Shown: positions 24,672 to 36,732 of the stretch, one piece after another | How positions within the stretch are numbered: position 1 is the stretch's first letter | How the letters are laid out: each line of letters opens with the position of its first letter | NCBI RefSeq assembly: GCF_015706575.1 | Contig: NW_024037057.1 | Span: 4,359,501-4,423,500 of the forward strand | DNA from: Patiria miniata | Lineage: Eukaryota; Echinodermata; Asteroidea; Valvatida; Asterinidae | Length of the DNA: 64,000 nt | Direction: 5' to 3' | The notes under the pieces: generated by a model | Databases searched by the model: none | Seen by the model: only the letters and a program-made list of their open reading frames with translations | What the model was told of the DNA's origin: nothing | Translations under genes and position numbers: made by a program

Positions 24672-25436
24672 TAGGCGTAGCCAGCGGTGGGGGGGGGGCA
24701 TTTATACCCCCCAACAATATTTTGCGAAGACTGCCCTTTTCCATTCAAATGCATTTTTTTTCACAACCGCTTTACCCCACCCCCCCCCCAATAATGTGTA
24801 AAGAGTGCCCTTTTTTTTAAGAAGTGCCCCTTTTTACTGAACAAGGAGGGGGAGGTAAGGGGGGTATTCACCCCCAAATGTTTTGTAAAGACTGCCCTTT
24901 TTCCATTCAAATGCCTTTCTTTACCACCGCTTACCCCCCCCCCCCTCAATAATTTGTGAAGAGTGTCCTCTTTTTTGAGAAGTGCCTTTTTCCTAAACAA
25001 GTGCCCTTTTTATAAAGAAGTGGTGCCCTTTTTTAAGGCATATTTCGTTTTGGGTGCCTTTTTTTTTATTTCACACCTGTCTTTCCCTGATCCTGTTCTC
25101 TACATTTACGTGTTAGGCTGTTCTCTACAAGCTTCGGTTTATATGAAAAGCCCCATACTCTTCACCCTAATTTAATATATTTATTTGTTGTATTACATTG
25201 TTGTATGATCATTTACTTCAACCATACAATTACCTTCTGTTTATTTGAAAACTTAGTTTGACTTATTTGTGGAAAGTATGGAAATAAATGTTGCCTTTGA
25301 ATTTAAAATTCAATATTGTCCGTTAGTGTACATAATCGTCAGTTTTGAACAGCGCCCTCATCGACGGATGTGCAAGTGCCCTTTTCAAAATATTTTTAGG
25401 CTACCCCCAAATAAAAATGACCGTGCTACGCCACTG
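24672..25436. mobile_element. Non-autonomous DNA transposon with GGCGTAGC ends and an internal ~150-bp repeat
   Basis: The left end TAGGCGTAGCCAGCGGTGG at 24672 and the right end GCTACGCCACTG ending at 25436 form an inverted terminal match of about 9-12 bp. Inside, a ~150-bp unit (GACTGCCCTTTT.CCATTCAAATGC followed by a C run and a GTGCCC-rich part) occurs twice, at about 24710-24840 and 24870-25020. I find no supported transposase frame. Confidence 0.5.
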
Positions 25437-25530
25437 TTTTGTACACTTTTTCTAATCGAGGTCGTCCTCAATTTGGTATCTATCCTCGATTCACCGATGA
25501 TGTTGCACGTGTGTGTCCCCGATTTACACC

Positions 25531-25585
25531 TAGCCCAGGTTGGACTCCGTTGTAATGCAATGAAGACGTCGTCCAACCTGGGCTA
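25531..25585. mobile_element. Small MITE, copy 2 (55 bp) with 10-bp target duplication
   Basis: TAGCCCAGGTTGGA at 25531 and TCCAACCTGGGCTA ending at 25585 are perfect 14-bp inverted ends. Both sides are flanked by the identical direct repeat GATTTACACC (25521-25530 and 25586-25595), which is strong evidence for transposition. A 10-bp duplication fits Mutator-like (MULE-type) elements best. Confidence 0.82.
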
Positions 25586-25595
25586 GATTTACACC

Positions 25596-26149
25596 CATTG
25601 ATTTCCATTAGTATTATTATTATGGAGATCAATGTTTACACCATAAACAAACACAAAACAACTGACCTTCATCAGATAACTCACTCTACAAGATGTTCAA
25701 CTCATTGTCATTGATTACACTGGCAGACCAGATCGCAGAAAAGATGATGACAATGCTTTTGAGAAGCATTCCAAGATGGCATTCCTTCGGTCTCAGTTGC
25801 CTCTTCGATCTTCGCATTAAGATGCTTTTCATTGTGTCTTTTAAGTTGAAACCAGTCATTTCACCAGCTTCAGTGCATCTCTTAGTTTAAACTTTTTGAC
25901 TCGACTGCGTGAGCGAACGTATAACGCCCGCGCAGAGCGCATTCGACACCAAACGCGCAGAGACGATCACGCGCGTGGCAACCCTGAGCTCCATATTCAA
26001 GTCAGATATATGGTCTGTATCAAATCATATAATATTTTGGTAGCTTGGTGTATTCATGATTTTGCAGACCGACGGAGTGGGGGGGGGGAGGCATGCGGGA
26101 GCGTTGTATACAGTTTGACTGATTTCAGTAGATCCATCATCCGAGGGTA
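25596..26149. other. No gene seen
   Basis: A plus-strand frame starting at 25896 runs into the Gag-like stretch, but its first part has no recognisable domain. Confidence 0.45.
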
Positions 26150-26690
26150 TGATCGGATGGAGGCCGTAGCCACTTTTCCAAAGGAAAAGGAAGCCTTGTC
26201 CCAACTTCGAGAGGCTGGTCGAGGGGGCCCTGAAAGAACAGTTGATGCCGGGGGGGGGGGGGGGCTACTTATTGCGGCAGTGCGCAGAGAATTACGTAGG
26301 TTAGTGGTCGATCACCCCAAACAATCTTTCTTTGAAATTAATAACCTTGCCCTCAAGCTGTTCCAAGATGTGAATAAGCCCTCTGTGAATAGATTTGGGC
26401 ATGAGCAGGTTTAGTCTGTAGAGTCTGGTAAATATCACCTTAACAAGGTGGTAGCCAAGGATTCGATTACCATAAAGGTACTTAATATCTTGGTTGAAAG
26501 CCAAAAGGCCCTCACTTCCATGTTGGACAAATTGATACAGCGGCAAGCTGTCATGTTGCAACAACATGCGGCAACGGTCGACCGCCTTAACCGTCTGACT
26601 ATACAGTTATTGAGAAGAAACCAGGGCGGATGCCCAGGTCAGACAAGTGGTGTACTTTCTGCAATCGCGCAGGTCATGCATTTTGTTTTT
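26150..26690 (+). pseudogene. Broken retroelement Gag-like fragment with a zinc-knuckle remnant
   Basis: The plus strand shows two open pieces (up to about 26414 and from about 26448) with a Gag-like helical composition, such as KEALSQLREA and DKLIQRQAVMLQQHAATVD. Around 26640-26680, in another frame, WCTFCNRAGHA fits the start of a CCHC zinc knuckle (C-x2-C-x4-H). Frames are broken between the pieces and a long G run interrupts at about 26251-26264. There is no protease, reverse transcriptase, integrase or LTR in view. It ends where the duplicated 3' flank of the NLR genes begins. Confidence 0.4.
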
Positions 26691-26699
26691 AACCAGAAA

Positions 26700-29125
26700 T
26701 CAACACAACAAATACTTTCTTACAAAAGGTTCAAACAGCCCCACTTCATCAACCAAACACTGTATAAATTAGCAAGATGACAACAGTGGATACAAAATAT
26801 TTATTACATCTTTATTTCGTACCTCAAACATATGTCCGTCAACTGATTGAAAGATAATTAAACCTGTTGTTACAATAACTCCTGCACCGACACTCACTCT
26901 CGGGAGATAACAAGTTAGACGTGAACAAACATTCCTATAAAATTAAAATAAACTGTATTTAATGATTTTCAGTATTAAACTGGATTGATCCTTTTACACT
27001 TTGCTATTCGTGTCCGATATAAGGGGGAAAATAACAAATTTTTCCCACAATTAAAATCTATTACAACAATTAATCAGACCTGTCAAAAATACCTGTCCAA
27101 TGTTTCTCGTCAATACATGTTACCGGTACTTAAACTCGATAAACCCAGTATTTCATAGTTATAACACTAAGTGCAAATATTCTCCATGTATCACACAGCA
27201 TCTAACCTTGCTGAGCCATGTTGGATGATCTACAGACTCATCAATCATGACTCAACTTTCACTTGGTTTGTGCTTCTTATTTAGTTATCATCATCATTCG
27301 TCCCCTGAATAACTTTGAATATGGATCGAGTTAAGCGATTGATAAAACAAATATTAAAACCTAGTGTGAGTGAAAATATGATCACTATCATACAAGTCAT
27401 GTGTTAAATATAATGTCATGTTCAAACGTGTAAAAGTAGCAAGGCTTATAAAAAAAAACTGTTACCATACATAAAGACACAGTGTTTTTGTTTTAATCAG
27501 TTTCCAAGAAAGCATATCTTTCAACTCTGACACAGCTTTCTTGAAATCTTTGTAGAACTTCATGACTTGTAACAGTTTAAACAAATCAATGTCAAGTTCT
27601 CTTCAATATCGATTTCTCACAAAACCTGGTGTTAACCCAACAAAATCTGACTTGTTCTGAAGTGAAAATAAGACAATCCAGTGACATAAGATGCACTTAC
27701 ACAACACAATTGGTTACTTTCACAGTAAGTGTGGAACTCTAACAGTAAATGTTTCAGAAAACAAATTTGGAATCATCAATATTAAATATCTGATATAAGT
27801 ATTATATTATATAACTTATGAAGTGAAGCCACAGGTAAACATGACATGCGCAGTTATCGCAGTTACCAAAAGGACTGGCTTCAATTTTGGTGTACTGTCC
27901 AAGGGAGTTTAATACATTTAATACCGACCGTATTAATCAGGCGGCTTCTGTCCAATAAATAAATACACACATTGAATGGTATGTAAACTTTTCAATCCCA
28001 GAGACTTTTCTCAGTTTTGTTAGAATCAGTTGCATACAAAAATTAATGTTTGTGATAAACTCGTGTGGCACAATATGAAAGGTAAAAATATGTACACTTC
28101 AAACTTGCAGTTCGATTTCTCATAAAAAAAATGGGTAACACAAAGATATGTACAAGTTATAAACAGCATGAACCATTATCAGGAAAATCTTGAGCTTCGT
28201 TACTGATTCCATGTCATACTCTCATTGCGACACAGATTAATATTCTAATATATTCCATACTGAGTGAAATAGTTACCAGAGTTGCAAAAAGTCAGCGGCG
28301 ACATGACCCGGTGATTAGACACACATGGATATACATTTATTCAGCTGAAAGTATTTCTATTAGGCTCTTCACCAACAAGGCTTTGCCCATTCAAACAGCG
28401 GAAGTCTCTTTCACTGTTACTGGTATTTTATTTATTTTTTTTGAAAAAAAAAAATGCTTCATCCATAGATGACAGGTTTCAATATTTTGACTCATGAAGT
28501 TGAATGTTGCTATGATGATTCAGTAACTACATGATAAACTCTGAACAATTTTCAATGATCCGATGCAACAACTATTTCCAAAATTCTACAAATCATTGAA
28601 AAATAAGGACAAGCGCTTTCAGATTAGCGTGAATTTCATTAAAGCGTATTTTTATATCAATAAGAATACCCGCTTTATATTTTACCTATTACTTATTGTG
28701 AGATATTGGGTAGCTTGATTTCGAAAGAATATTGCGTCATTTCTCAGCTTGTTTCCAAAATGACTGGATCCAATAGAGTGCTTCGTTTCCTGGGATTGTT
28801 TGATCGATTCAAGTGACTCATCGTTTCCGTGACTATGACTCCAACTGGATTACGTGTGACTCGGGACCCTACTCGTGACTTGCAGCCTGACTCGATCCAG
28901 GTGATTCGTGAATTGACCCAGGCATCGATTCAAGTGACTCCTATCTGTGACTATGACTCCAACTAGATTACGTGGGACTTGGGGTTTACTTGAATTACAG
29001 ACGTGAGTTCGAGACTGACTCGAAGCAAATGACGTTTAAATTGCATCATATACTCGTGCGCATTCATCTTATAGGTTATTTGGGCATGCACATAACAGAT
29101 CTCAGCGCAGATATACATTGGACAT
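26700..29125 (-). other. 3' flank / probable 3' UTR of NLR gene A, duplicated at gene B
   Basis: No reading frame is supported here. The stretch aligns in order with 50770-53508 downstream of gene B; for example, the blocks near 26700-26890, 28080-28290 and 28450-28520 have recognisable counterparts near 50770-50940, 52090-52290 and 52990-53070. Near its far end there is TTTATT (AATAAA on the minus strand) at 26811-26816, matched at 50880-50885. This suggests a long 3' UTR of about 2.3 kb ending near 26.8 kb. A diverged ~120-bp direct repeat rich in GACTCG lies at about 28790-29030. Confidence 0.55.
26811..26816 (-). terminator. Putative polyadenylation signal, NLR gene A
   Basis: TTTATT on the plus strand is AATAAA on the minus strand. 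The hexamer and about 100 bp around it are conserved at the equivalent site of gene B (50880-50885), close to where the similarity between the two flanks ends. That is what a conserved 3' end would look like. Other AATAAA-like hexamers exist in this AT-rich flank, so use of this one is inferred. Confidence 0.4.
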
Positions 29126-32100
29126 CTAGTCATCTTCAGAAGACTCAAAATCAACTCCACTTCCCCATGCCTCAGATATATGCTTCTTATCTTCTTTTGT
29201 CAGTGCACATCCGCCCAATTTCAGGCTACTTACATGTTTCATCTGATTCAGGCAGCGAGCCCATGTTTGTGCAAAGCCTCTCAAAGAATCATTTCCCACA
29301 AGGCTGAGGGATTCTACGGTTGGCATTCTACTTACTGCTGCAGCAATGTGTTCAATGTCAGTGCTCCGCAATGAGCATTTAATTAAATTCAGCTCCCGAA
29401 GTTCTGTCATGTTTTGTAAGGGTGGGGTCCATATTTCTGCGGAACCACCTAACCCAACAACGTCACAAAGGATCAACCTGACCAAATCTCTCCGATTACT
29501 GAATGACTGTAAAATATCCGACATACCCTTGCCCGTTAATACTGAGAGACTCTGAATGCTCAGTTGTATGCCATTAACGCATGGCTCAACACCACACTCC
29601 TCATCGGACCCATCGGGACTGTAAATGCCATAATTTCTCATCAAACGATGAGAAACGCTGATGTCAATCATCCTCTGAAAACTAGCTGGCCACGTTCTTA
29701 CGATACGACTCAAGTCCCAATTTCTTGAAAGGTTGAGATCGGTCAAGTTCGGCATCTCCCCAACAGATGAAGCTATATGTGAAAGTTCTTGTTCATATAT
29801 GGCACATTTCGATAAATTGAGTGATTTCAGGTAAATCATCTTCCGCAAACCAGCCGCCCACGTCTTGGCGTTACCACCCAATTCCTCATTGTGTGAAAGG
29901 TTAAGATCGGCCAAGTTCGGCATCTCCCCAACTGTTGATGCAATGTGTGATAGATCTTGTCCATTTATGTCGCATTTCCATAAATCGAGTGATTTCAGGT
30001 GAATCATTTTCAGCAAAGAAGCCGCCCACGTTCCTGCGTGACCACCCAATCCCTCATTGCCTGAAAGGCCAAGATGGGCCAAGTTGGGCATGTCCCCAAC
30101 TGATGATGCAATATGTGATAGATCTTGTCCGTTTATGACGCATTTCCATAAAGCGAGTGATTTCAGGTGAATCATCTTCTTCAAACAAGCCGCCCACGTT
30201 CCTGCGTGACCACCCAAACCCTTATTGAATGAAAGGCCAAGATGGGCCAAGTTGGGCATGTCCTTAACTGATGATGCAATGTGTGATACATCTTGTTCAT
30301 TTATCTTGCAATACCATAATTTGAGTGATTTCAGGTGAATCATCTTCTGCAAACAAGCCGCCCACGTTCCTGCGTGACCACCCAAGTTCGAATTCTTTGA
30401 AATGTTGAGATCGGTCAGGTTTGGCATTTGACGTAATGATGCAACAAGGTGTTCGATGTCAGTGCTTTGCAGTGAGCAATCACTTAACTCTAACTCTTGA
30501 AGTTCCGTCAGGTTTTGCAAGAGTGGGGTCCAGATACATGCAGAACCACCCAGACCACAAATGCCATGAATAGTCAATCCGACTAAATCGCTCCGATTAT
30601 TGAATGGCTGCAGTACAATCGCCAAATCCTTGACAGTGAGTGAGAACCTCTTGATTCTCAACGCTATGCCATTACTCCATGACTGTACACGCCACACTTC
30701 AGAGTAACTACTGAAATCACAATCCACCAGATTCCACATGCGACTTGCTGATTCAGCGATATGTTTCAAATCGCGACTGTAAATGTTACAGTGTTTCATA
30801 TCAAGCTTCTTTAAGTGAATCATCGACTGCAAACTAGTCGCCCACGTTTCAGCGTTACCACCCAATTCCATATTGCGTGAGAGGTTAAAATCGGCTAAGT
30901 TGGGCATCTTTCCAACCGATGATGCAATATGTGGTATATCTTGTCCATTGACGCCACATTCCGATAAATCGAGTGATTTCAGGTGAATCATCGTCTGCAA
31001 ACAAGCCGCCCACGTTCCTGCGTGACCACCCAAGTTCGAATTCTCCGAAATGTTGAGATCGGTCAGGTTTGGCATTTGACGTAATGATGCAGCAAGGTGT
31101 TCAATGTCAGCGTATTGCAGTGCGCAATCACTTAACTCTAACTCCTGAAGTTCCGTCAGGTTTTGCAAGAGTGGGGTCCAGATACCTGCAGAACCACCCA
31201 GACCACAAATGCCATGAATAGTCAATCCGACTAAGTCGCTCCGATTATTGAATGGCTGCAGTACATCCGCCAAATCCTTGCCAGTAAGTGAGAACCTCTT
31301 GATGCTCAACTCTATGCCATTACCCAGTAACTGTACACGCCACTCCCCAGGGTAACTACTGAAATCACAATCCATCAGATTCCGCATGCGACATGCTGAT
31401 TCAGCGATATATTTCAAATCGCGACTGAAAATGCTACAGTGTTTCATGTCAAGCTTCTTTAAGTGAATCATCGACTGCAAACTATTCGCCCACGTTTCAG
31501 CGTTACCACCAAATTCCATATTGCGTGAGAGGTTAAGATCGGCTAAGTTCGGCATGTCCCCAACTGATGATGCAATATGTGATAGATCGTGTACATTTAG
31601 GTAGCATTTCCATAAATCGAGTGATTGCAGGTGAATCATCTTCTGCAAACAAGCCGCCCACGTTCCTGCGTGACCACCCAATCCCTTATTACCTGAAAGG
31701 CTTAGGTGGGCTAAGTTGGGCATGTCCCCAACTGATGATGCAATATGTGGTACATCTTGTTCATTTATACCGCATTTCCCTAAATAGAGTGATTTCAGGT
31801 GAATCATGTTCTGCAAACAAGCCGCCCACGTTCCTGCGTGACCACCCAAGTTCGAATTCTTTGAAATGTTGAGATCGGTCAGGTTTGGCGTTTGACGTAA
31901 TGATGCAGCAAGGTGTTCAATGTCAGTGCTTTGCAGTGAGCAATCACTTAACTCTAACTCCTTAAGTTCCGTCAGGTTTTGCAAGAGTGGGGTCCAGATA
32001 CATGCAGAACCACCCAGACCACAAATGTCACGAATAGTCAAACTGACTAAATCGCTCCGATTATTGAATGGCTGCAGTACATCCGCCAAATCCTTGACAA

Positions 32101-35100
32101 TGAGTGAGAACCCCTTGATACTCAACGCTATGCCATTACTCCATGAAAGTACACCCCACACTTCAGGGTAACTACCGAAATCACAATCCACCAGATTCCG
32201 CATGCGACTTACTGATTCAGCGATATATTTCAAATCGCGACTGTAAATGCTACACTGTTTCATGTCAAGCTTCTTTAAGTGAATCATCGACTGCAAACTA
32301 GTCGCCCACGTTCCTGCGTGACCACCCAAGTTCGAATTCTCTGAAATGTTGAGATCGGCCAAGTTTGGCATTTGACGTAATGATGCAGCAAGGTGTTCAA
32401 TGTCAGTGTTTTGCAGTGAGCAATCACTTAACTCTAACTCCTGAAGTTCCGTCAGGTTTTGCAAGAGTGGGGTCCAGATACATGCAGAACCACCCAGACC
32501 ACAAATGCCATGAATAGTCAATCTGACTAAATCGCTCCGATTATTGAATGGCTGCAGTACATCGGCCAAATCCTTGACAATGAGTGAGAACCCCTTGATA
32601 CTCAACTCTATGCCATTACCCCATAACAGTACACACCAAACTTCAGGGTAACTACTGAAATCACAATCCACCAGATTCCGCATGCGACTTACTGATTCAG
32701 CAATATATTTCAAATCGCGACTGTAAATGCTACAGTAATTCATGTCAAGCTTCTTTAAGTGAATCATCGACTGCAAACTAGTCGCCCACGTTCCTGCGTG
32801 ACCACCCAAGTTCGAATTCTTTGAAATGTTGAGATCGATCAGGTTTGGCATTTGACGTAATGATGCAGCAAGGTGTTCAATGTCAGAGCTTTGCAGTGAG
32901 CAATCACTTAACTCTAACTCCTTAAGTTCCGTCAGGTTTTGCAAGAGTGGGTCCAGATACATGCAGAACCATCCAGACCACAAATGCCATGAATAGTCAA
33001 TCCGACTAAATCGCTGCGATTATTGAATGGCTGCAGTACATCCGCCAAATCATTGGCAGTGAGTGAGAACCCCTGAAGGCTCAACTCTATGCCATTACTC
33101 CATGACTGTACACGCCACACTTTAAAGTAACTACTGAAATCACAATCCACCAGATTCCGCATGCGACTTGCTGATTCAGCGATATATTTCAAATCGCGAC
33201 TGTAAATGCTACAGTGTTTCATGTCAAGCTTCTTTAAGTGAATCATCGACTGCAAACTAGTCGCCCACGTTTCAGCGTTACCACCCAATCCCTCATTCCA
33301 TGGAAATCCAAGATGGGCCAAGTTGGGCATGTCCCCAACTGATGATGCAATATGTGATAGATCTTGTTCATTTATGTCGCATTTCCATAAATCGAGTGAT
33401 TTCAGGTGAATCATCTTCCGCAAACAAGCCGCCCACGTTCCTGCGTGACCACCCAATCCCTCATTGCCTGCAAGGCTAAGATGGGCCAAGTTGGGCATGT
33501 CCCCTACTGATGATGCAATATGTGATAGATCTTGTTCATTGATGTCGCATTCCCGTAAATCGAGTGATTTCAGGTGAATCATCGTCTGCAAACAAGCCGC
33601 CCACGTTCCTGCGTGACCACCCAAGTTCGAATTCTCCGAAATGTTGAGATCGGTCAGGTTTGGCATTTGACGTAATGATGCAGCAAGGTGTTCAATGTCA
33701 GCGCATTGCAGTGCGCAATCACTTAACTCTAACTCCTGAAGTTCCGTCAGGTTTTGCAAGAGTGGGGTCCAGATACCTGCAGAACCACCCAGACCACAAA
33801 TGCCATGAATAGTCAATCCGACTAAATCGCTCCGCTTATTGAATGACTGCAGTACATCCGCGAAATCCTTGACAGTGAGTGTTAACCCCTTGATGATCAA
33901 CGTTATGCCATTTCCCATTGACTGTACCCGCCACTCCTCAAAGAAACTACCGAAATCACAATCCACCAGATTCCGCATGCGACTTACTGATTCAGCGATA
34001 TATTTCAAATCGCGACTGTTAATGCTACAGTGTTTCATGTCAAGCTTCTTTAAGTGAATCATCGACTGCAAACTAGCTGCCCACGTTCCTACGTTACCAC
34101 CCAATCCCTTATTGCCTGAAAGACCAAGATCGGCCAAGTTTGGCATATTCCCAACCGATGATGCAATGTCTACTGCATCACGCGAGTCTAAGCAACATTC
34201 ATTCAAACGAAGTGTCGCGAGGTTTTTCATCCCTCGCAAGTGGACCGCCCAGTCTTTGGCTGAGCCGCCCAAATTATTTCCTCCAAGGTTTATTTCAATC
34301 AAGTTACCTCCATTACGAAATGATGACAAAAGTTTGTTAGCACTGCTACCAGTTAGTGCGCATTCTTCGAAATGCAAAACGCGCACGTTTCTCATTGGGA
34401 TCAAATGCGAAGCTACGACTTCACTCAACCTTGAGAGGTTACACGCCTCTAAGTGAATTTCACTTACTTTATCGAAGTAATCTACTTCCGATAACTCTGT
34501 CTGCTCGGCAACATGCTGCAGCAACCACACAAACGAGTTTACGCTGTCGTTGCCACTTAACTCTATGCCTCCAGTCAAAAAAGACTCAATGAAATCAACT
34601 GATAACAAATCTCTTGCTTGACTTTCAAAGTAGCAATTTAAGCCCAATTCCTTCATATCCTTATACAGATTCCCGCTATCGATATCCTTATCATGCAGCA
34701 TTCGCAGTACATGCCGTGTGCAATGCTCATTGTCGCCACAGCAGAAGCGCATCAAGTACTCAAAATTCATAGGATCTCCAAGTTTATCAAGAATCTTCTG
34801 AAATGTCCCGTCTCCTTTGCTTAAAAGACACTGAAAGTACATAGCTGCGCAATACTCTTGAAGTGTCTTATGAATGAACTGCACGTTATTGTGCGTTTCA
34901 AGCCAATTCATGACCCGCTGGCTAGTGAGAATACCCGCTTGTTTTGCTTTATCAAGTGCACTCTTCTCAAACTCTTCCTCTTGAAATGATAGTCTTTGCT
35001 CTGGGGAAACAAGCCCTTTGAATGCAGTTTTGCCGATTGCAATTAGTACTTTCGATATTGCTTCTTCTGATATTTCAGGCATTTTTCTTCGAAACATGTA

Positions 35101-35999
35101 TCCAATTGCCTGACTGAACAATCTCGATAAAGTTTCGGGTAGCTTTGACTTTTCCCTCCATAATAAGCACATCAGCAGAAGAAACATGGGACTTTTTGAC
35201 AAATCAGACAGCACATCTGATGACTGAATCCTGTCAAGAAGTCCCTCAGCAATATCAAGCTTTTTAGAGAAAAACCTTCTCACATACTGCCCAATATCTT
35301 CCTTCCTCAATCCCAAAACTTTCACATGGGTGAATGGTTTGGAAATGAGTGATTTGCTTGCCAATTTAGCAAAGTGTGAGGTGCGTGTTGTTACAAGTAC
35401 AAAACATTCTTTGCCAAATTTTCGATTGAGCATTCTTAGAATGGACCCAAATTTCTCTGGTTCCAGGCTAGTTGTCCCGAATTCATCAAAACCATCTATC
35501 AGAATGAGCACACTACTACCATTGTCTTTGATAAATGCTTCCAAATCACGCTTGTTAACCTTTGTGTCATCTGATAAAAGTTGGTCAAACACTGAATCAA
35601 CAAGATTCGACTTTTGTTCGAGAGCGGACATTTTTAATACAAACACAAGTGGAAACTCTCCAAGTGCAACACCTGTAGCCCAGTCGTATGCCATTTTGTC
35701 AATAATGGTTGACTTCCCCATCCCAGCTGACCCACACAAAATGGCGCGTTTAATCACATTCCCGTCTTTAGTTTTAACGAGAAAAATGTCCCCATACTCT
35801 TTAACAAACCCCTCTATGTCATCCTGGTCACCCTGTCCGAATTGTAACTCTGTATATATGTCCCTAATATGTTTCATGTCGTCATCGACCCAGGGTATTA
35901 ACTGAACGTAACTACCTGTGGCAGTATACCGGTCTTTCAATTCGCTCCTGCACTGACTAGCAGAATCACTCGGACTGGATTTAGCTCTTCCCATCTCGG
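29126..35999 (-). CDS. NLR gene A exon 9: NACHT NTPase and LRR array, one-base frameshift
   Basis: The acceptor TTTCTTTTAATAG precedes 35999 and the exon enters in phase 1, so the internal Met at 35994 is not the start. A pre-NACHT segment (SYVQLIPWVDDDM) is followed by the P-loop GSAGMGKST, the Walker B motif VLILIDGFDEFG, the helical part RLFSQAIGYMFRRK, and the NACHT-associated helix FIHKTLQEYCAAMYF. LRRs of the ribonuclease-inhibitor type then run to the stop at 29126. Modules recur every 480 nt plus multiples of 168 nt. At 32949-32951 a G run has three bases where the other copies have four. This shifts the frame, so the upstream frame stops at 32932 and the array continues in another frame. 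It is either a sequencing error or a recent disabling mutation; otherwise the reading frame is open for 6.9 kb. Confidence 0.92.
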
Positions 36000-36223
36000 C
36001 TATTAAAAGAAAAGATGCAACATTACTTGTGTATCTTGCAGCGGCACCGGCGTAACAAAAATAAATGATGCACTTAAATCCAGCGTCCCCACCCCTCCGT
36101 TATTAAACCAGAATTCCTTTGAAGCAACTGTATACAATCGATAATCTGTAAGTGTCGATAATGTAAGGACCGGGAACAAGTCTACTTGTTGCCCAAAATA
36201 GAATTAAAGTAGTTGTTGGAGTA

Positions 36224-36553
36224 CAGTGGCGTAGCATCTGGGGTGGGTAAGGTGGTTATTACTGCCCCTGGAGAGTTTTAAGAATTTTTTGTCCACGAGT
36301 TGTCTTTATATTTATCGTCCCATGAACGCAGCACTTGTGCCAGCACGAAGAACACCGACTATTAAATTGCCCAATAGTTCCCATGGTCGTCCGCTTTGCA
36401 CATGGCCCCAATAGGAAATGGTGTCCAGTCCCCCTCCCCCCATTCTTTTATTTTATTTTACGGAGGTCGGGTTACCAAGGAAAAGAACAATGTGCCCTTT
36501 GTGTACGTCTACAATGCCACCCCCCCCCCCAATCAAAATGACCTTGCTACGCA
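36224..36553. mobile_element. Non-autonomous DNA transposon with CAGTGGCGTAGC end, in an intron of gene A
   Basis: The left end CAGTGGCGTAGC at 36224-36235 is matched by the inverse TTGCTACGCAC near 36543-36553. Short C runs and a piece similar to the element at 24.7-25.4 kb (AAAATGACC next to the right end) support a shared family. It has no coding capacity. It sits in the 733-bp intron between the linker exon and the NACHT exon of gene A. Many animal elements have ends of the GTGGCGTAGC type, so the assignment is to a broad group only. Confidence 0.55.
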
Positions 36554-36732
36554 CATTTTTTTGTCTTTTAATTATAGCATTTGAAAAAATATCTATAGCA
36601 TTTTAGTGGAGAAACAGCGAACATTTGTTGGGCACGGACAGTATATCTTGAAAACAATTTTCGACTTTATGATAGAGGAAAACAGTGAAAATAGCAAGCG
36701 AGAGAAGATACGACATATTGGACTCTATTTAC

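Noticed and set aside
25896..26149. N-terminal part of a 172-codon plus-strand frame as a real protein start
   Set aside because: No family resemblance before the Gag-like part, and the frame is disrupted further on by a long G run and a stop.
35330..35905. Plus-strand frame of 191 codons opposite the NACHT domain
   Set aside because: It is the antisense of the conserved P-loop and Walker B region; a similar shadow occurs opposite gene B (58151-58777).
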